64,000 nt of DNA, taken from contig NW_024881283.1 in the NCBI RefSeq assembly GCF_018691265.1, positions 4,189,731 to 4,253,730 of the forward strand, given 5' to 3'. This document shows, piece by piece, positions 36,881 through 50,357 of the stretch (the stretch's first letter is position 1; every line of letters begins with the position of its first letter). Under the pieces are notes generated by a model. It was given only the letters and a program-made list of their open reading frames with translations, had not been told where the DNA came from and ran no database searches. The DNA comes from Tyto alba (lineage: Eukaryota; Chordata; Aves; Strigiformes; Tytonidae). Position numbers and translations under genes: made by a program.

Positions 36881-38106
36881 GGTGTGGTTTGGACGAAGTG
36901 ACTGAGTTAACGATGTATCGTTGTTCAGTGGGCATGAGAACTCCAATTTAAAGATTTCAGGAGACTGATGGCAAAACTCCTGAACTGTTTATAAAAATTG
37001 GCAGTGCTATCCCAAAGATCTCACCATTTAAAATTATTTGATCTATCCAAAGGTCCCTACTGGCCAATGAGACTGGTTCAAGGGAGGCAGCCAGGTCAGT
37101 GATGAACAACAGAAAATTGTCGGCAAATAAGTGACTCCTGAGAAAAGGTGGATGCAAAAATTAGAGACACAGACATCTATTTCTGGCTTCTCTCAGTAGT
37201 CTTAGGAGGTCCGACTTGTCCTGGAAATTTGCAGACCTTGAGCTATTTACCCAGCTGAGGGGTCAGTCACCGTATCTGGTGTCCTGCCACCATGCCCAGA
37301 GCTCTGCCTGGGCCATGTTGTGGTTTGTTGGCTGCAGGCTGCAGTCACCCAGCTCCCAGGTTGGATACTTGATTCTAGACAGGCAATGGTGGACTTGCTA
37401 AAGCCCTTTGTTTTGCCACTGGTCACCTACAAAAATAGCTGTCCACACTGAGGCAACAGTTCTTGTTAAACGAAAGGCAGTACCAATATCACAGTTAGAC
37501 AAGTGTCCGAGAAGCAAGATCTAATGAGTATGGTTGATGAATGAGTGAATCCCAGAGGCCGGAACAATGATGTGTAGCATGGGAAAAAAAGTAGTAATTA
37601 TGATACAAAATGCTATCAAAGGTGGGGAAGTATGGCAAGTGCAGGGGGACCAGAAAACCTCTTGGATAGTCTCTTCCAGATGACTCACATTTTACATATG
37701 AAACTGGGAATTTGCTCCATAAAGAACTAGGAATAGCAACTTATTGTCTGTTCAGCTCCTGCGCTCTTTCACCATAAGAAGAATTGGATAGGTCTTTGGG
37801 ACTTAGGCCAGAGAGCATCTAGGCCAGCCTTGTAACTGGAGAGAGCACCTCATCTGGCCTGCACATCACATACCTATTTTATCTCTGGCACTGGGACATT
37901 GCTCAGCTGAAGGGTCTCCATGGTGCCTGGAGCTGTATGTACATACAGCAAAGAAGCATCCATACAAGACAGGGACAGAAAGCAAGACTTTTATTTAAGG
38001 AAAAGAAACAGCCCTGAAACGATTGAGTGTTGTTTTTTATTGTGTATTTAGTATAACCGAGATTTCTGAAAATGTTTTCTGGACAAACACAAGTCCTTTC
38101 CAGAAT
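36881..38106. other. Unique DNA, no gene seen
   Basis: Open frames are at most 81 codons and unrecognised. I see no repeat or regulatory element that I can support. Confidence 0.6.
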
Positions 38107-38245
38107 AGCCCTGTGGTTAGGATGTTCATCACACATGTGGGAGACCAAATTCCAGTTCCTGCTTTAAATGAAGGTCAGCTGTGACCTGAACCTGATGTGC
38201 CCCAGCTTTTGCAAATGCCCTAACCTCTGGGTTATTTTGGGGTGA
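38107..38245. mobile_element. Foldback, tRNA-like amniote repeat relic (copy 2)
   Basis: The left arm has AGCCCTGTGGTTAGGATGTT, then ACACATGTGGGAGACCAAAT and TCCAGTTCCTGC. The right arm has TGACCTGAACCTGATGTGCC then AAATGCCCTAACCTCTGGGT. The right arm reversed (ACCCAGAGGTTAGGGCATTT) pairs with the start of the left arm, so the element is a diverged palindrome of about 140 bases. Both arms resemble an abundant old amniote repeat with tRNA-like phrases. A more decayed relative lies at 16584-16826. I cannot name the family. Confidence 0.45.
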
Positions 38246-41200
38246 CTAATCCCCTCCACACCCTACCAGAGACACCATCCCAGATCTAAGAAACGTTTTT
38301 TACAAGCAAACACATTTCAATGGCAACAGTTTCTCCTCTGAAGAATCACACTTGCTTCTAGTCCACACCCAAATGACTAGACACAAAGGAAATGCCATCT
38401 CATTTGACAGAGGACAAATAGATGTGGACAGAGCGGAGGTGGGAGCCCTGGGCTCCAGATGCTGGACCAGTTGCTCAACCACAAGGCAACCATTCACGCA
38501 GGATACAAGTAGGCTTCAAAGAGCAATTGCTGATGCTGAACATTCATGAGATGCTTAAACACTCTGCTTTCTAACGATATGCAATGACTACTTAGGTTTT
38601 GGGAGAATCCTTATTTTTTCTGCCTTTGTTGACTCCATAACTCACAGAACATCACTGTCTGTAACCCAGCTAGTCTGCTGTGGCTGCAGGCTGCTGGGTA
38701 TTGCTACCTGTGAGCCCCAGGGCTGATAAGGACTGTAATAAAAAGATGCAGGCCAGGAAAATGCACTGCTCTGACCTGCTCCTTTCTTGCTCCAAAGGTG
38801 TTCTTCGTGCAGTGCTTCTGTTCAAGGAAGTAAGGTGGAGAGGACAGCATGTTTCCTCCCCTTGGAACGAGGGACATCCCACAGGGCTGTCGGGGCTCCC
38901 GCTGCCAGGCGGCAAGAGGGAAGAAATGTTCTGTTACTGTAGGATTCAAGTACAGTGGTCCTGGGCAGAGCCTTGGCCTTGCACTCGATGTGTCTTCTCT
39001 TTTCATTGTGCAGCAATTCCCCGGGGCTTTCTCTGTCCTCATCAGGCTGTCAGACACTGCCAGAAAGCACCGGTCCCCATGGCTGCAGACCAATTCTTCC
39101 AGATGCTTATCTGATACTGAGAGACAGATAATGAACACTTTGGCATCAACAAATTACCCAAACAGTGTCCTCTTTGTCTGAAGTCCACTGATCCTGGCAG
39201 GGTGCATGGAGGTGACTCCTCCAAGGCAGCCACTCTGATTAATTCTTTTGGGCAGGTGCCACAGGCAAGTGAGAACTCCAGTGCTCCTGGTCACCGTCAG
39301 CCTCCCCAGCCAGCCTGTCTGGCAGGAGAGAGGAGCCAGGGACGTGGGGACTGGAGGAAGCGGTCTCCAGCCGGCAATCAGCTGCTCGCTGCCCTCCTGC
39401 CACTGGCACTCCTGTGCCGCTAGCTCCTGGGATGCTACTGCAAGAAGTTGGTGCTGTTGGTTGAAGTTCCTGCAGGGGGGAAAAACCTGTCATTTCAGCT
39501 CTGCGTGCCTGGAGGCACGCTGGTTTAAAACAAAGGTGACAAGAGCACAGAGGAGAAAGTGTAGGTCAAGAGGCTGGACCACTGCAGCAACTGCAGACAC
39601 CTTCCAGGCTGTACCATGGATCCGTTGGGGCTCCAGCAGCCCCAGGGACACATGAAGAGGAATAAAGTCACCCTTTCTTCCTATTTTCACTCTGCTGAGG
39701 ACAACTAGATATCTCAACATGGTCACTTGGTCACTCACTGAGCAGCTCCTAGCACACCCCAAGCTGGTGTCTGATAAATGCTCTCAGCCTGAGGAAAAAA
39801 TGGGAGAAGTGTTGAGCAGGCAATGTAAGTCCTTTCCTGTTATAAAGCAATTATTTCTTCATTCATTAAACCAGCAAGTCCCAAACTTCAGCCTCCACTG
39901 TCCACTTCCCTTCAGGACCTGATCATTCACCTCTTCTCCAGACCTTGACCTGGCAATGGCTCGTGCTTGTGAGCTGGAATTAAATGGGGTTCTTTATTTT
40001 ATCCCAGTAAAGTTCTTGTCCTCAGATTTACTTTTCACTCTTGAGGAGTTCACGTCTCACCTTTATCACAAAAGCAGCAGTAAAGGGCCAGATCCTGCAG
40101 TGGTGTGAGTAGCACCAGCAGTCACGGGAATGCACACTGCTGCTTGTGAGAACTGTTTTTTTTCTTGTAGCTGCAATGCATCTGTCTATCCAGGAGTGCT
40201 GCAAGGCATGATAGATCATTCTGTACATGGAGAGAAAAGGTGCTTGAAGGTTTGTGTCTGTATATAATACAGTCTTTCACACAGATGGACTACAGCTGTC
40301 CAGGTAACGGCGGGAAACTGGACTAAATGATATGAATACGCCAAGAATTCATGCTCATAAGTTTCGTTGTTGGCAAAGTGAGATTTGCAGATCAGGAAAT
40401 AAAGCCCAGCCTCAACACAGGAATGACTGAGAGCTTTGTACAACAAACTCAAATCAGTTTGGACAACCTCTATTCCAGATTATTACAGGAACTAACAAAC
40501 TACAAGAACTAAGGAATGAACTTTGCAAACATCCATTAATCACTTCCAGGTAGTTATGGAGAATTAGGTTGGTGCCTGCGATTGTCAGAGATTGCATGAA
40601 CTTCAGCAGGAGATGAAGGGCTCCAGCACACCAGAGAACCAGGTTAGGTCTCTGTGGAATCCCATGTCTACAGCCTTCAAAAACAGGAAAAAAATATGCC
40701 ATTAAAATGAGGAGACGGTGGACTCCCAAGGGGTGTGTGGCAGAAGAGAAGGAACAGACAGAACATCGGCACCAGTTTGAGATCCAGCCTGCTAAAATAA
40801 ATGAGCCAAGTGGTGTTACAGATGCAGTCAAGTTGTTCCTAAGCCACAAGGGAATTGCTGAGATCCTACCACAACAAGAAGTCCATGACTTCACTTCAAT
40901 TTTTCCTTCAAAACACAGTTTAAATGAAAAATCTTCCAGTCAGAGAAAAATGTTTATTGTAAAATGCCAGGTTTGACTCTATTACCTCAACATGGGAAAT
41001 TTAATAAAGTGAGTTTATTCCCAAAATGTGTATTTTTACGAAAAAAAAAAATAATAATCTTGGACATCATTATTAACAGATTTTTTTAAACTAAAATAAA
41101 CTTTCAGAATCCAGATTTTTGTCAGATTCCATATGTTTTCCAGATTCCATTTTAAATTATACATAAAGAATAAAATAACCTAAACTTCCCCAAAAGTATT

Positions 41201-44200
41201 TCTTACCATTCACCTAAAATGGTTTGCTGTGCTGTAAGCCATGTTGTCAGAGAGCATCGAGTTGTGTCCCAGAGCTTAAAGATCAAGATGCACACCAAAA
41301 GGAGCAGAGAAGAACAAAATCAGTAGCTATAAAAGGTTACAAACACTAAATGACATTCAGAGGATGAAGCTCTATAATTCTAGTTCCTATGGGAAGGAAA
41401 ATAAACTGTTGTGGGATAGAGAAAGGACAACTCCAGACATCCTCCTGGAATGAGATCTCCCTCTCCTGGGAACAGAGATGATCTGTGGTTTCCCTGGGTT
41501 TAGCTCATTCTTCTGTGTCTGTGTGAGAAATTCTCTAATGTTTCCTTTGAACCCAGAAGAATCCCAGGATCTGACTTTGGAGGCAGAGACAGGCAGCTTG
41601 AATTTTCTAGGACACCATCCCTCCTCCATCAGTCCAGAGGCAGAGGCAGCATTTACCAGGGCCAGCTTCTCCCGGGAAAGCTTCATCCACATTAACTGTG
41701 AACAAGTAAGCTTGCAGAGGGTCCGGTGTGACCAAGTCAGCTTGCCTAACCCACTGTGGATGCAGAGCTTGGAGACATGTCATTTCTCATTAGCTTCTGA
41801 TAGCTGTAGTTCAGAGGGGACAAATCATCCCCTCCGCAGCAAGTAGGCTGCATGCACTCCCTCAGACTGGAATTACTGGTGCGATGGACCCCACTGGCAT
41901 TTACAGCATACCTCGGGCTAAGTTGAACAGGGCACCCAGTGCCAGAGCCCAGAGTTTACTGCTACAACCAATTAATATCCAGGTTGGTTTCTGCAACCAA
42001 ACTATGCACCTCTGGGTTGGTTCCACTCAGGTGTCTGCAGGCTGCAGACACAGCTTTGAGATCATGGGTTCTGCTGGCTTCAAGTGGAAACAAAAGGCTT
42101 GGAATGACAGTTTCTTTAATTGCCAACACTTGCTGAAGTATTTTGATCCTGATGCTAGATCCTGTAAGAGACGACATCACGCATCCTTCCATCCTCTGCT
42201 GTGCTGTCTATCCACAAAATAATGTTATTGATGCGCTTTGTACCAGCTTCAGTGACAAGATACTGTTTTTTGTAGTGCTTCAATACTACAGAGATCTGGA
42301 TGTAATGTGTTTGTCTTTTAACATCCACGGTGATAGCTTGAGCAGGAGTAGAAGATCTTACAGAAGAAATAAGGAAACCTGAGGAAGATTAAATGCCCTT
42401 CATTGCATCAGGTCCCCATGGCAGAGCCTAGCTCATGAATTATGCTGGCCCTGGTCTGACCTCTCAGAGAAAAGTTTCATGTGTGAGCTGGTGGGCACCA
42501 AGCTCACATAGCGGCAATGAAGCCACATGTGTGCAAATGAGACAGTCACGGGGAGTGGGTATTGGAAGGAAACTGCCACTGGGGAGGAGAGGATTGATTC
42601 ACCCGGCACCCTCTCATGATGACAGGCACGACTGCTGAGTAGGATATTTGAAGGTTAGGTATTGACTAAAACTGTTTGAATTCTTTTGACAAAACATTTT
42701 TTCTCTCACAAACAAGGAGTATTTTGCAAAAGTGATGAGTATCTCATTCTTGTGCTTTTTGCCAAAATTCACAAAGGTCTTACTCTTTTTCCTGGGAATT
42801 TAGAAAAAACCCAGCATTCTATGGAAACAGGACTCATGTTTCCTAACTCTGTAGTCTCAGCCCGTGCTTTCATCATGGAAATTAACTGCTTAGCTTTCTG
42901 GCCCCCTCAGATTGTTATTTGCCCTGCCAGACACCTCTTCAAAACCTTTTCTGTTCTGCCAACATCTGTCTGCATCCTTGCCTGAGTATCTGTTAAGGGA
43001 GTGGATCCCCACTGGATTTTATTTCTTCATTTTTGGACCTTTTACTACACTGCAGAGGCCTTCTCTTCTCCGTAATGTCTTTTCTAGAGTTCACAGTTCT
43101 TCTGGAAGAAGAGATTTGGAACACACTAGAGCCTTGACAGTGGACCTGTCCTCACCACAAGGTTAATCCATGTGGATCGACACTGCTCAGTATATTGCTC
43201 AGAAGACTTGTCAGTCAGCAGCACAGTCTCTTTAATTACTGCTTTCTGAGTGATTTGCCTCTCCACTTGCAGTCTGAAATGTGTCATCATAGTTGTGGTC
43301 TCATTTAATTACACTTTTATTTTTCTTACCTTTTCTAAGTCTCTTTAGAGAAACTTAGTTGGCTCGTTTACATTACATATATTTTGTGCTTACAGCAGAG
43401 GCCAGCTCTTGCCGTGCCTGCAGTTACTTCTTGTGTTTAGTAACCCAGGCTTAACAAGGCTGTCATGTGCTATGTAGTTAATACTTGCAACTGAGATAAA
43501 TCTCCCTTAAAAACCAAAGCATAGGAACTAGTTTTTGGGCCAGAAATTGGTAAAGCAATACTAATTCACAGACAGCGAGCTTCTGGCTGGTCCACATTGC
43601 CACCGATGTAAAATTGCGAGGAGATTCAGAAATCTCTTGAAATAATCCCCCTCTCTGCTACGCTACAGCATCAGTGGGCCCTAGCACCCAGCTAGGCTCA
43701 CGCTGGGCACTCCCTGCTTGGAATTAAGAAGAAAAGCCATAGTTTAATTGCACAGTTCTTCTTTACATGTTTTTATGAGGCTTATAACATCTAACATTGC
43801 CCATTATGTAAGACTGCTACTTACACAGATAGATGATACACATGAAATGGGAATTCCTCCCCATCACTGTGGGCTTTGCAGAACTGTGAAAACTATCTAA
43901 AATTAGCACTCTGCCAAGTTCCCATTTTCATGTTTTTAATTTTTTTATTATGTGCTAGTAGATGAAGCCGGGAGTTTGAGAGCTTCAGCTAATGGTGCAG
44001 CCTGGAAGCTGCTCTTAGAGGATCTGTCCTCACCATAGGGCATGCTGTCTCACTCTTGCCATGGGATGTGTTAGGCAGAGAGATTTAGCAGGAATTAAGT
44101 ATTTTTGCATGCCACAATGCCATCTCTGGACAAACAGCTAGGTATCCTAGGGCTACTAAACAACAAGATGAGCCCAGTAAAAGGTGACCAATGACTCCTG

Positions 44201-46479
44201 TAGACTTCATACAGTGTTTTAATTTCCTTCTGCCAATTAAGAAAAAAACCCAGTCATTGAATGCAAAGAAACAAATGTGAAAATGCCACTGTTCAGCAGC
44301 ATGGAGATGATCCATGGAAGTTTGTCACCAGGCCACAGGCAAAACCCTTATGTGAGAAGATAAACGGAATAGACTCTGCTTTCAATAGCTGGACATCATG
44401 GTGATGCTTCAATTTATAAACTTTAGTGACTACATAACATTAAAAAAGTTGTTTTCCCTCTCTGTTAACATCTTTCCCTTGTGCATTCAGCTTATAAACT
44501 AATTAGGTGCAAAGTTTTGCATTCTCCATGTGCATGTATAGCATTCAGCTGGTTGGAGCCTGATCCCATCTAGGACTCTAAGGTACTTACCAGTCTTCCA
44601 GCCACCATCTCTGTTGCTCAACAGAAGAGACAACACAGGTGTCAAACCACCACAAATATCCCCAAAGGAAGTGACATTCTGCTATCGAATGCAGCTCCAA
44701 AAGAAATTGATTGTCCTCTGTGTTTGTCATATCTCTGTAGCCAAAGGAGCCATGCCACATGGAAGAACTTCTCGGGAAGCCAGGCAAGTCCTCCAGAGAA
44801 AGTTGCTGCCCATGGGATAACAACAGCATTTCTTCTCCATCACTTCTTTTCAGGAATGTTAAGCTATTAAAATAATAAATAACAGCTATGTCTGGATACT
44901 GGTAGGTAGACCCTTCATCTGACTATACCAAAACACTAACCAATCCAAAAATATTCTACCTACCAGTGGAACACAGACTCTTCTGGGGTGATAGCATTCC
45001 AGAAAACATGAAATAACTATGAGTAATGGTTCCAGTTTGAAGGTATAAGGGGAATTTAGGCATGCAGTATGTGCTCACAGACAGGACTAACTAGCTAAGA
45101 AGTGACTTGATTACATTCTATAATTAGCCAGAGGAAAAGTAGATCTCCAATGATAGTAGGCAGGCTAAACCAACACCTACTGGAGGCTGAGGCAAGGTTA
45201 ATCAATCATTGATGCAAGTTCAGAGTGTGGTGGATTCTCCATCACTTGGAGATTTTGAGTACAAGACCAGGCAGCTTTCTTCAGCATCACAGAGGTTATG
45301 AACTCAAATCATTTGGTGACACTGCAGCCACTTTATGTCTCAGGAGGAGCAATAACATCATTTAGTCTCTTCTGACTTCAAAACCAATAAATCACTGGAG
45401 TTTGTGTTATGGCTAGAAATTTGTCTTGCACCCCAAAATTTCACCAGAACGTATTATCATTTCTTTAGGCCTGGATTCCTATCCTGGCCCAGCAGCCTGT
45501 GCTGGAGGGTCCCCTCTTCCTGGAATGCAGTGGACATGAAGATGCAGATGGCTGGACCACTCACAGCTGCCACCACAGCTCTGCTGACTGGGGACTTCAT
45601 GAACAACTTGATTGGCTTTGCAAGGACAGGATCCTTCTGCGTTATTGCCACCCCACAGAACAGGAAACACCAGGGTAGAGATTCCTCCACTCAGACATGG
45701 CATCTCAGATGCTGCTCTGCACTGGTCCCTTCTAATTCAATTGGAGGGAAATAACCTCCTCCAGAATGTATACCCATTCAAAGGTGAGCTCTAAACCACT
45801 GTGCTGACTCTGTCTCAAAGGTACCTGACTCTCAGTAGAAGAATCTTGGGATGATTTATTCTGATTAAATCATCTTATTTCCAGATGTCTCAAAGCAGGT
45901 GACATGAGTATCTCCCTGGGTGTCCACAGCTAATTTCTCATGCCCATATTTAAACAATTGCAATTAATTCTGTTTTTCACATTGCCCAAATACCAAATCC
46001 CATCAGCATCAAGGGGTAATATCAGATTCCTCTGAGATCAGAGCCGTTTGGATTCCAATGCTTGATGTGAAAGCATCCAGCTCTAAAACCTGTGGCCTTC
46101 TAATCCCCATGTATTTTTTAAATGTAGGAACCCAGCCTTGCAGCTCACACTGTGTGAATTAGAGTGTGCAATTGAACTCTGCCTGCAAGTGCTCCCTTCT
46201 CCATTTCCTTTACAGAACAGTACTCCTCCTGCAAAGGAGAGTGTCTGTAAAAAGTAGCAGTGAGGACCAAAAAGATTTCCCATGTAGTTATCAGCAGTCA
46301 TGCATGCATTGTGTCAAATCCTGAAAGTCAGTCATTGCCAAATAATGAGAAAGGATTGAACAGAACCAGGTGTTTTATCTGACTTCTACCCTTGAATCCA
46401 ACCTTCCTGGCCCCTCCATGTCATCATCCAGCAGAAGAGCTCTTAAGGCTAACAGAACCATTTTCTCCCACACCACAGA
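38246..46479. other. Unique DNA, no gene supported
   Basis: GC-richer patches at 38670-39660, 41480-42220 and 45400-45750 hold overlapping open frames of 100-146 codons on both strands; none resembles a known protein and I see no consistent splice pattern. Between 43167 and 44084 there is no frame of 60 codons. An A run and AT-rich stretch lie at 41040-41100. A fragment at 40088-40110 (GGGCCAGATCCTGCAGTGGT) resembles a common old amniote repeat arm. Confidence 0.5.
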
Positions 46480-46534
46480 AAAGCAGGAATTCAGACTTCA
46501 TGAAGAAAGCAGGAATTCAGACTTCATGAAGAAA
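46480..46534 (+). repeat. Perfect 26-bp tandem duplication
   Basis: Two identical 26-base units (46480-46505 and 46506-46531) are followed by three more matching bases. Each unit contains GCAGGAATTCAGACTTCATG. The absence of any difference between units points to a recent slippage or duplication event. Because 26 is not a multiple of three, the repeat shifts the frame, so it is unlikely to lie in coding sequence. Confidence 0.95.
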
Positions 46535-49500
46535 CTGCGGCGAAACCTCACCCTGCAGCCTGGTGATGATACAGCTTTTTGTTCAGCATCTGGTAGGGAG
46601 CAGCAAGGCTGGCCCTGAGCAGCTTGCCTCCAGCAGCATGGGCTGCACCCACTGATTAAGTGCTCTGCTGGAACTGCATAGATTTTCAAAGACATTTCAG
46701 GTGCCAAGCCCTTGAAAAACCTGTTGTTAAAGTATATGAAATGATGTTCCTTGGTGGCTGAGGCATCCCAGCTGGACCAGCACTCTGAAATGTCCTGTTG
46801 GTGCAGGGCTGTTTCTCCTTTGGTATCCCAGCTTAGTTTCCCAGGCTGTGGCAGTTTCATCCCCTCCCCTCAGTTTTACAACCATACAAAAGGAGCCACA
46901 GATCCAAGTTCCTGCTAGGCATTTCTCCTTGTTTCTGCTTCCTTGGAATCAGCCTTTCTCCTTTCAAACCTGAGAAATCTTTTGGTACCTATCAGGCACC
47001 TTCAGGCTACTGTCATCTCTCTCCTTTTCCTGTCCCAGAGGAGACTTAAAACCCCTGCTACTCTTGGAACATATAAAACCAGGAGAGTAAAGAAACAGTT
47101 CTGACAAGGACAAATTTTCTCCCAACTTGTTTGTCTGCCTCTGCCATCCTCCTCTGCCATCCTCCCCTGCCCTGCATGTTGGGTTTGGAGTCACCACATC
47201 TGACACTGATACAGGAGGTTGGAGGACTAGGTGGATGCTGATGCACTGTCTCCAACCCATGCAACTAGCTGTATCATGGAAGGGCAAACTTGAGCTTTCT
47301 GACACCAGAAGCAGCCTCCCTCATTAAGCAACTCTTCTCTTTCAAGAGCTGCAGAGAACTGTCCTCGTGTGGACACAACCTGGGCATCATTTCCCTCTCA
47401 CATTAGTGTGAACATGCAGCAGCTGCACTGATGCCTGCAGAGCCAGAGCAGTGGGAGTGAGCACCCCGTGGCTGCAGTTCAATATTTAAGTGGGCTGTGA
47501 GTCATGCCTCACTGCACGTAGCTTGGTCTGACCAGATCAGCAGTCCATGAAGAAAGCCTGTTTGAGAAACAGCATTTACAACAGCATTTTCAGAAGTACA
47601 TCATATCTAGCTTGGAAAACACTCCTGGACAACACTGATGAGAAGGACTACAGCCCGATGTCTTCCCAAAGTCACTACAAATACTCCCTGCTCCATGTCT
47701 GCTCAACTCAGGATTTTCACATCCCCAGACAGTCTTCTGGACCAGGGTTTGTAGGAACCTCAAACAATCATCAGGTATCTCTTGGCTGAGTGCTCAGGAG
47801 CTTCTATGAAACAGAGAAGTTGACTGGGGGACTGAACAGCTTGGTCTGTTAAACATAAGCCCAAGGCAGGACAAAGCAAGCAGACCAGTGCCAGGCAGAG
47901 ACCTGAAGCAATGTGAAGAGCAACAGGAGACTGATGTTTCTGTAGTGTCTCTCCTATACTGGCAGGTCAGTTATCCCATAGGGATGGCATCTTCTGGGTC
48001 CACAGCCTCAGTGAACATAGCACACGATTGATGAGCTCCTTAAACTGCTTTAACCTTGGGATGCGTATCCTGGTCTAAAGGATAATGGTGTGTCAATGCT
48101 GTGGCATATGTTCTGCCCTCACCTGTGTGCTCAGGTGTCCTTTCAAAGGTAGAAGAGCATGGGAAGAGTAGTGACATTCATGTATGCAGACTCACAACAA
48201 GCAAGATCTGACTTACTCTTTCCCCCAGCTCTGGAATGGCCATGGCCCCACCAGTGGCTGTGGTACCCTTTAGAAAGTGGCCATCCCTTAGCAAACTACA
48301 CATTTACCATTACTAACTATAAGACTTTCATTGTATAATTCACGCAAAAGTATTTCCACTTCAGTACTCCTCATTTACCATCATGCAAATTCACCCAGCA
48401 TCAGAAATGTATTTTAAAACCTGCATTATATTTAACAGTAAAGAGATTAGATTACACTCTGCTACTGGGATGCTTCCACTCAGCCCAACAGTGGTGCTGG
48501 AGAATGTATCTGACCCTCTCAACCTCTTCATCGCACAGTGTTATTTTCTCTGTTCCATGGACACAGGTACATGGCAGGACTATACCTGTACTGTGATATC
48601 AGCCTGAGGCATAAATTCCCCAACTGTTCACACCACCTATAAACTGGCTTGCTGTAGGTAATGACTGTGACCTTTACACTTTAAGCCTTAAAGTAGGGTA
48701 GGTTAAATGTAAATTAAATATGTAGGACAGATGCTCAAAAATGTAAAAGTGTTATATCTGCCAATAGCGTAGGCTGCATCTTGACTTAAATTAGGCTAAG
48801 TAACATGAACAGGAAACAGAGTAGCAGGAAAAATGTCAGACGTGTCAGAAGTGAAAAATAAGTTGGGACTTTCCAAAAGTGCAGACAGCAAATTAATTCT
48901 AACTGCAAATAACAAATTAGGTATATCTTCTGGTCTTGTGTGAGATAGTTTTACACCAGTGATGTGACAAGAAAGAGGAGCTCCTCTCAGCGACAGAGCT
49001 CCTCCTGCCCTTAACTGCAACTGAAATCTGCTCCCAGTCCTCATTAAAAAATTGGTGCTGCAACACAGGTGAGTTTCAGCCTTGGGAAGGCCAAGCTCTT
49101 GTTGCAATAGCAGTAATAGAGCTTCTGAATCTAAGATGTTCTTTTGTATCTCATAAGTGATATGATTTGCACACGCTAATTAATCAAATCTTATCTATTC
49201 CATAGTCTTTCTTGTTCAGTTGTGGTACTACATAACCAGAATTTTAACTTAAAAGTTCAATGTGTTACTGTAGATGTTTTACTCCAGGTCATGACAAGAG
49301 TATAGCCAAGACAGGGGACAGTTGCATAACGTATTCTGGATACTTAAATTTAATCAAAAAAATATCCTGACCTGGCACAGTATCTGTGGCATTATATGAT
49401 CCTGAGGTCCCTGATAAAATGACTTTTGTGGACATCCAATGCAAACTGACACTGTGGTCAGTGTTGAGTTTGGGTTCCTGCAGCTCACCCATGAAAGGGA

Positions 49501-49740
49501 CCAGCTGGGTTACAGGCTCCTGGCAGCCTCGGGGTGTTTGGACCCTCACCCAAGCTGCAATCCTGCCCTAGGCTACATGCCAGGCCATTTGCAGAGACTG
49601 GGGTGCTCAGCAGCCATCAGCTCCTCAAACGTTTGCAAGATAAAAGCTGGAGGTCACAGCCTCAGCAGAAACATCAAACCAGCAGAAGTAATTTCCATTC
49701 CCATGTGCTGAGGAATAAACCCTTTGCTGCCAAGACAAGG
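46535..49740. other. Unique DNA, no gene seen
   Basis: The longest frames (46498-46860 and 46964-47305, minus; 49534-49860, plus, the last running into the LTR) are unrecognised. GATTTTCAAAGACATTTCAG near 46681 with CTTGAAAAACC downstream may be a small old foldback relic. Nothing else is supported. Confidence 0.55.
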
Positions 49741-50002
49741 TGTCCTGGTTTTGCCTGGGACAGAGTTAATTTTCTTCCTAGTAGCTGGTACAGTGTTGTG
49801 TTTTGGATTCAGTGTGAGAATAACGTTGATAACACACTGGGGTTTTTTGTTAATAAGTAGCATTTATCCTAAGTTAAGGATTTTCCAGTTTCCCATGCTC
49901 TGCCAGCAAGGAGGTGCACAAGGAGCTGGGAGGGAGCATGGCCGGGACAGCTGACCTGAACCAGCCAAAGGATTATTACATATCATAGGATGTCATGGTC
50001 TG

Positions 50003-50010
50003 TATATAAA
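50003..50010 (+). promoter_or_regulatory. TATA box of the older LTR
   Basis: TATATAAA lies in the expected U3 position about 265 bases into the LTR. The younger LTR has only a degraded equivalent (ACATAGAG at 55393-55400). Whether the box is used is not known. Confidence 0.6.
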
Positions 50011-50144
50011 CTGGGGGTAGCTGGCTGGGGGGGTGGATCACTGCTCGGGAATTGGTCAGCAGGTGGTGAGCAATTGCATTGTGCATCACTTGTCTTTCCT
50101 GGGGTTTTATTTCTCTCTCTTTTTGTTATAATACTTTTCTTCTT

Positions 50145-50215
50145 CATCATCATCATCATCATCATCATTATATTATTATTATTTTATTGTTGTTATTATT
50201 ATATTTTTTTTTATA
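50145..50215 (+). repeat. (CAT)8 and AT-rich trinucleotides inside the LTR
   Basis: Eight CAT units at 50145-50168 are followed by TTA/ATT triplets and a short T run to about 50215. The block lies between the LTR's TATA box and its ATTAAA signal. The younger LTR has instead a CpG-containing unique segment at this place, so the microsatellite is a difference between the two subfamilies or copies. Confidence 0.85.
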
Positions 50216-50357
50216 TTAGCTATTAAACTGTTCTTATCTCAACCTACTAGTTTTACTTTTTTTCCAGTTCTCCTCCCCATCACATGGAGAGGGGAGAGGA
50301 GTGAATGAGTGGCTGCATGGTGATTAATTGTTAGCTAGGGTTAAACCAAAAAAACTG

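Larger units (their letters stand above)
49741..50349 (+). mobile_element. Solo LTR of avian ERVL-type retrovirus (older copy)
   Basis: The segment begins TGTCCTGGTTTTGCCTGGGA and follows the order of a bird LTR family I recognise: AGAGTTAATTTTCTTCCTAG, GCACAAGGAGCTGGGAGG, GGCCGGGACAGCTGACCT, a TATA box (TATATAAA, 50003-50010), an ATTAAA polyadenylation-type signal (50222-50227) followed by CTGTTCTTATCTCAACCTAC, and a CTAGGGTTAAACC end. The normal terminal CA-containing end is decayed, so the right border is approximate and no target duplication is visible. A (CAT)8 and AT-rich trinucleotide block sits between TATA and poly-A signals. Few CpG remain, which suggests age. No gag, pol or env frame adjoins it, so it is a solo LTR. 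It can supply promoter and poly-A signals, but activity here is unknown. Confidence 0.82.

Noticed and set aside
38670..39660. Cluster of overlapping 80-144 codon frames on both strands
   Set aside because: Openness on both strands reflects local base composition; none of the peptides resembles a known protein.
40567..40590. TTAGGTTGGTGC phrase like a mariner-type terminal repeat
   Set aside because: Only about 12 bases match and there is no matching inverted end nearby.
45404..45754. Opposed frames including a hydrophobic minus-strand peptide that briefly suggested a membrane protein
   Set aside because: The resemblance was only a short run of small hydrophobic residues, with no conserved motif order.
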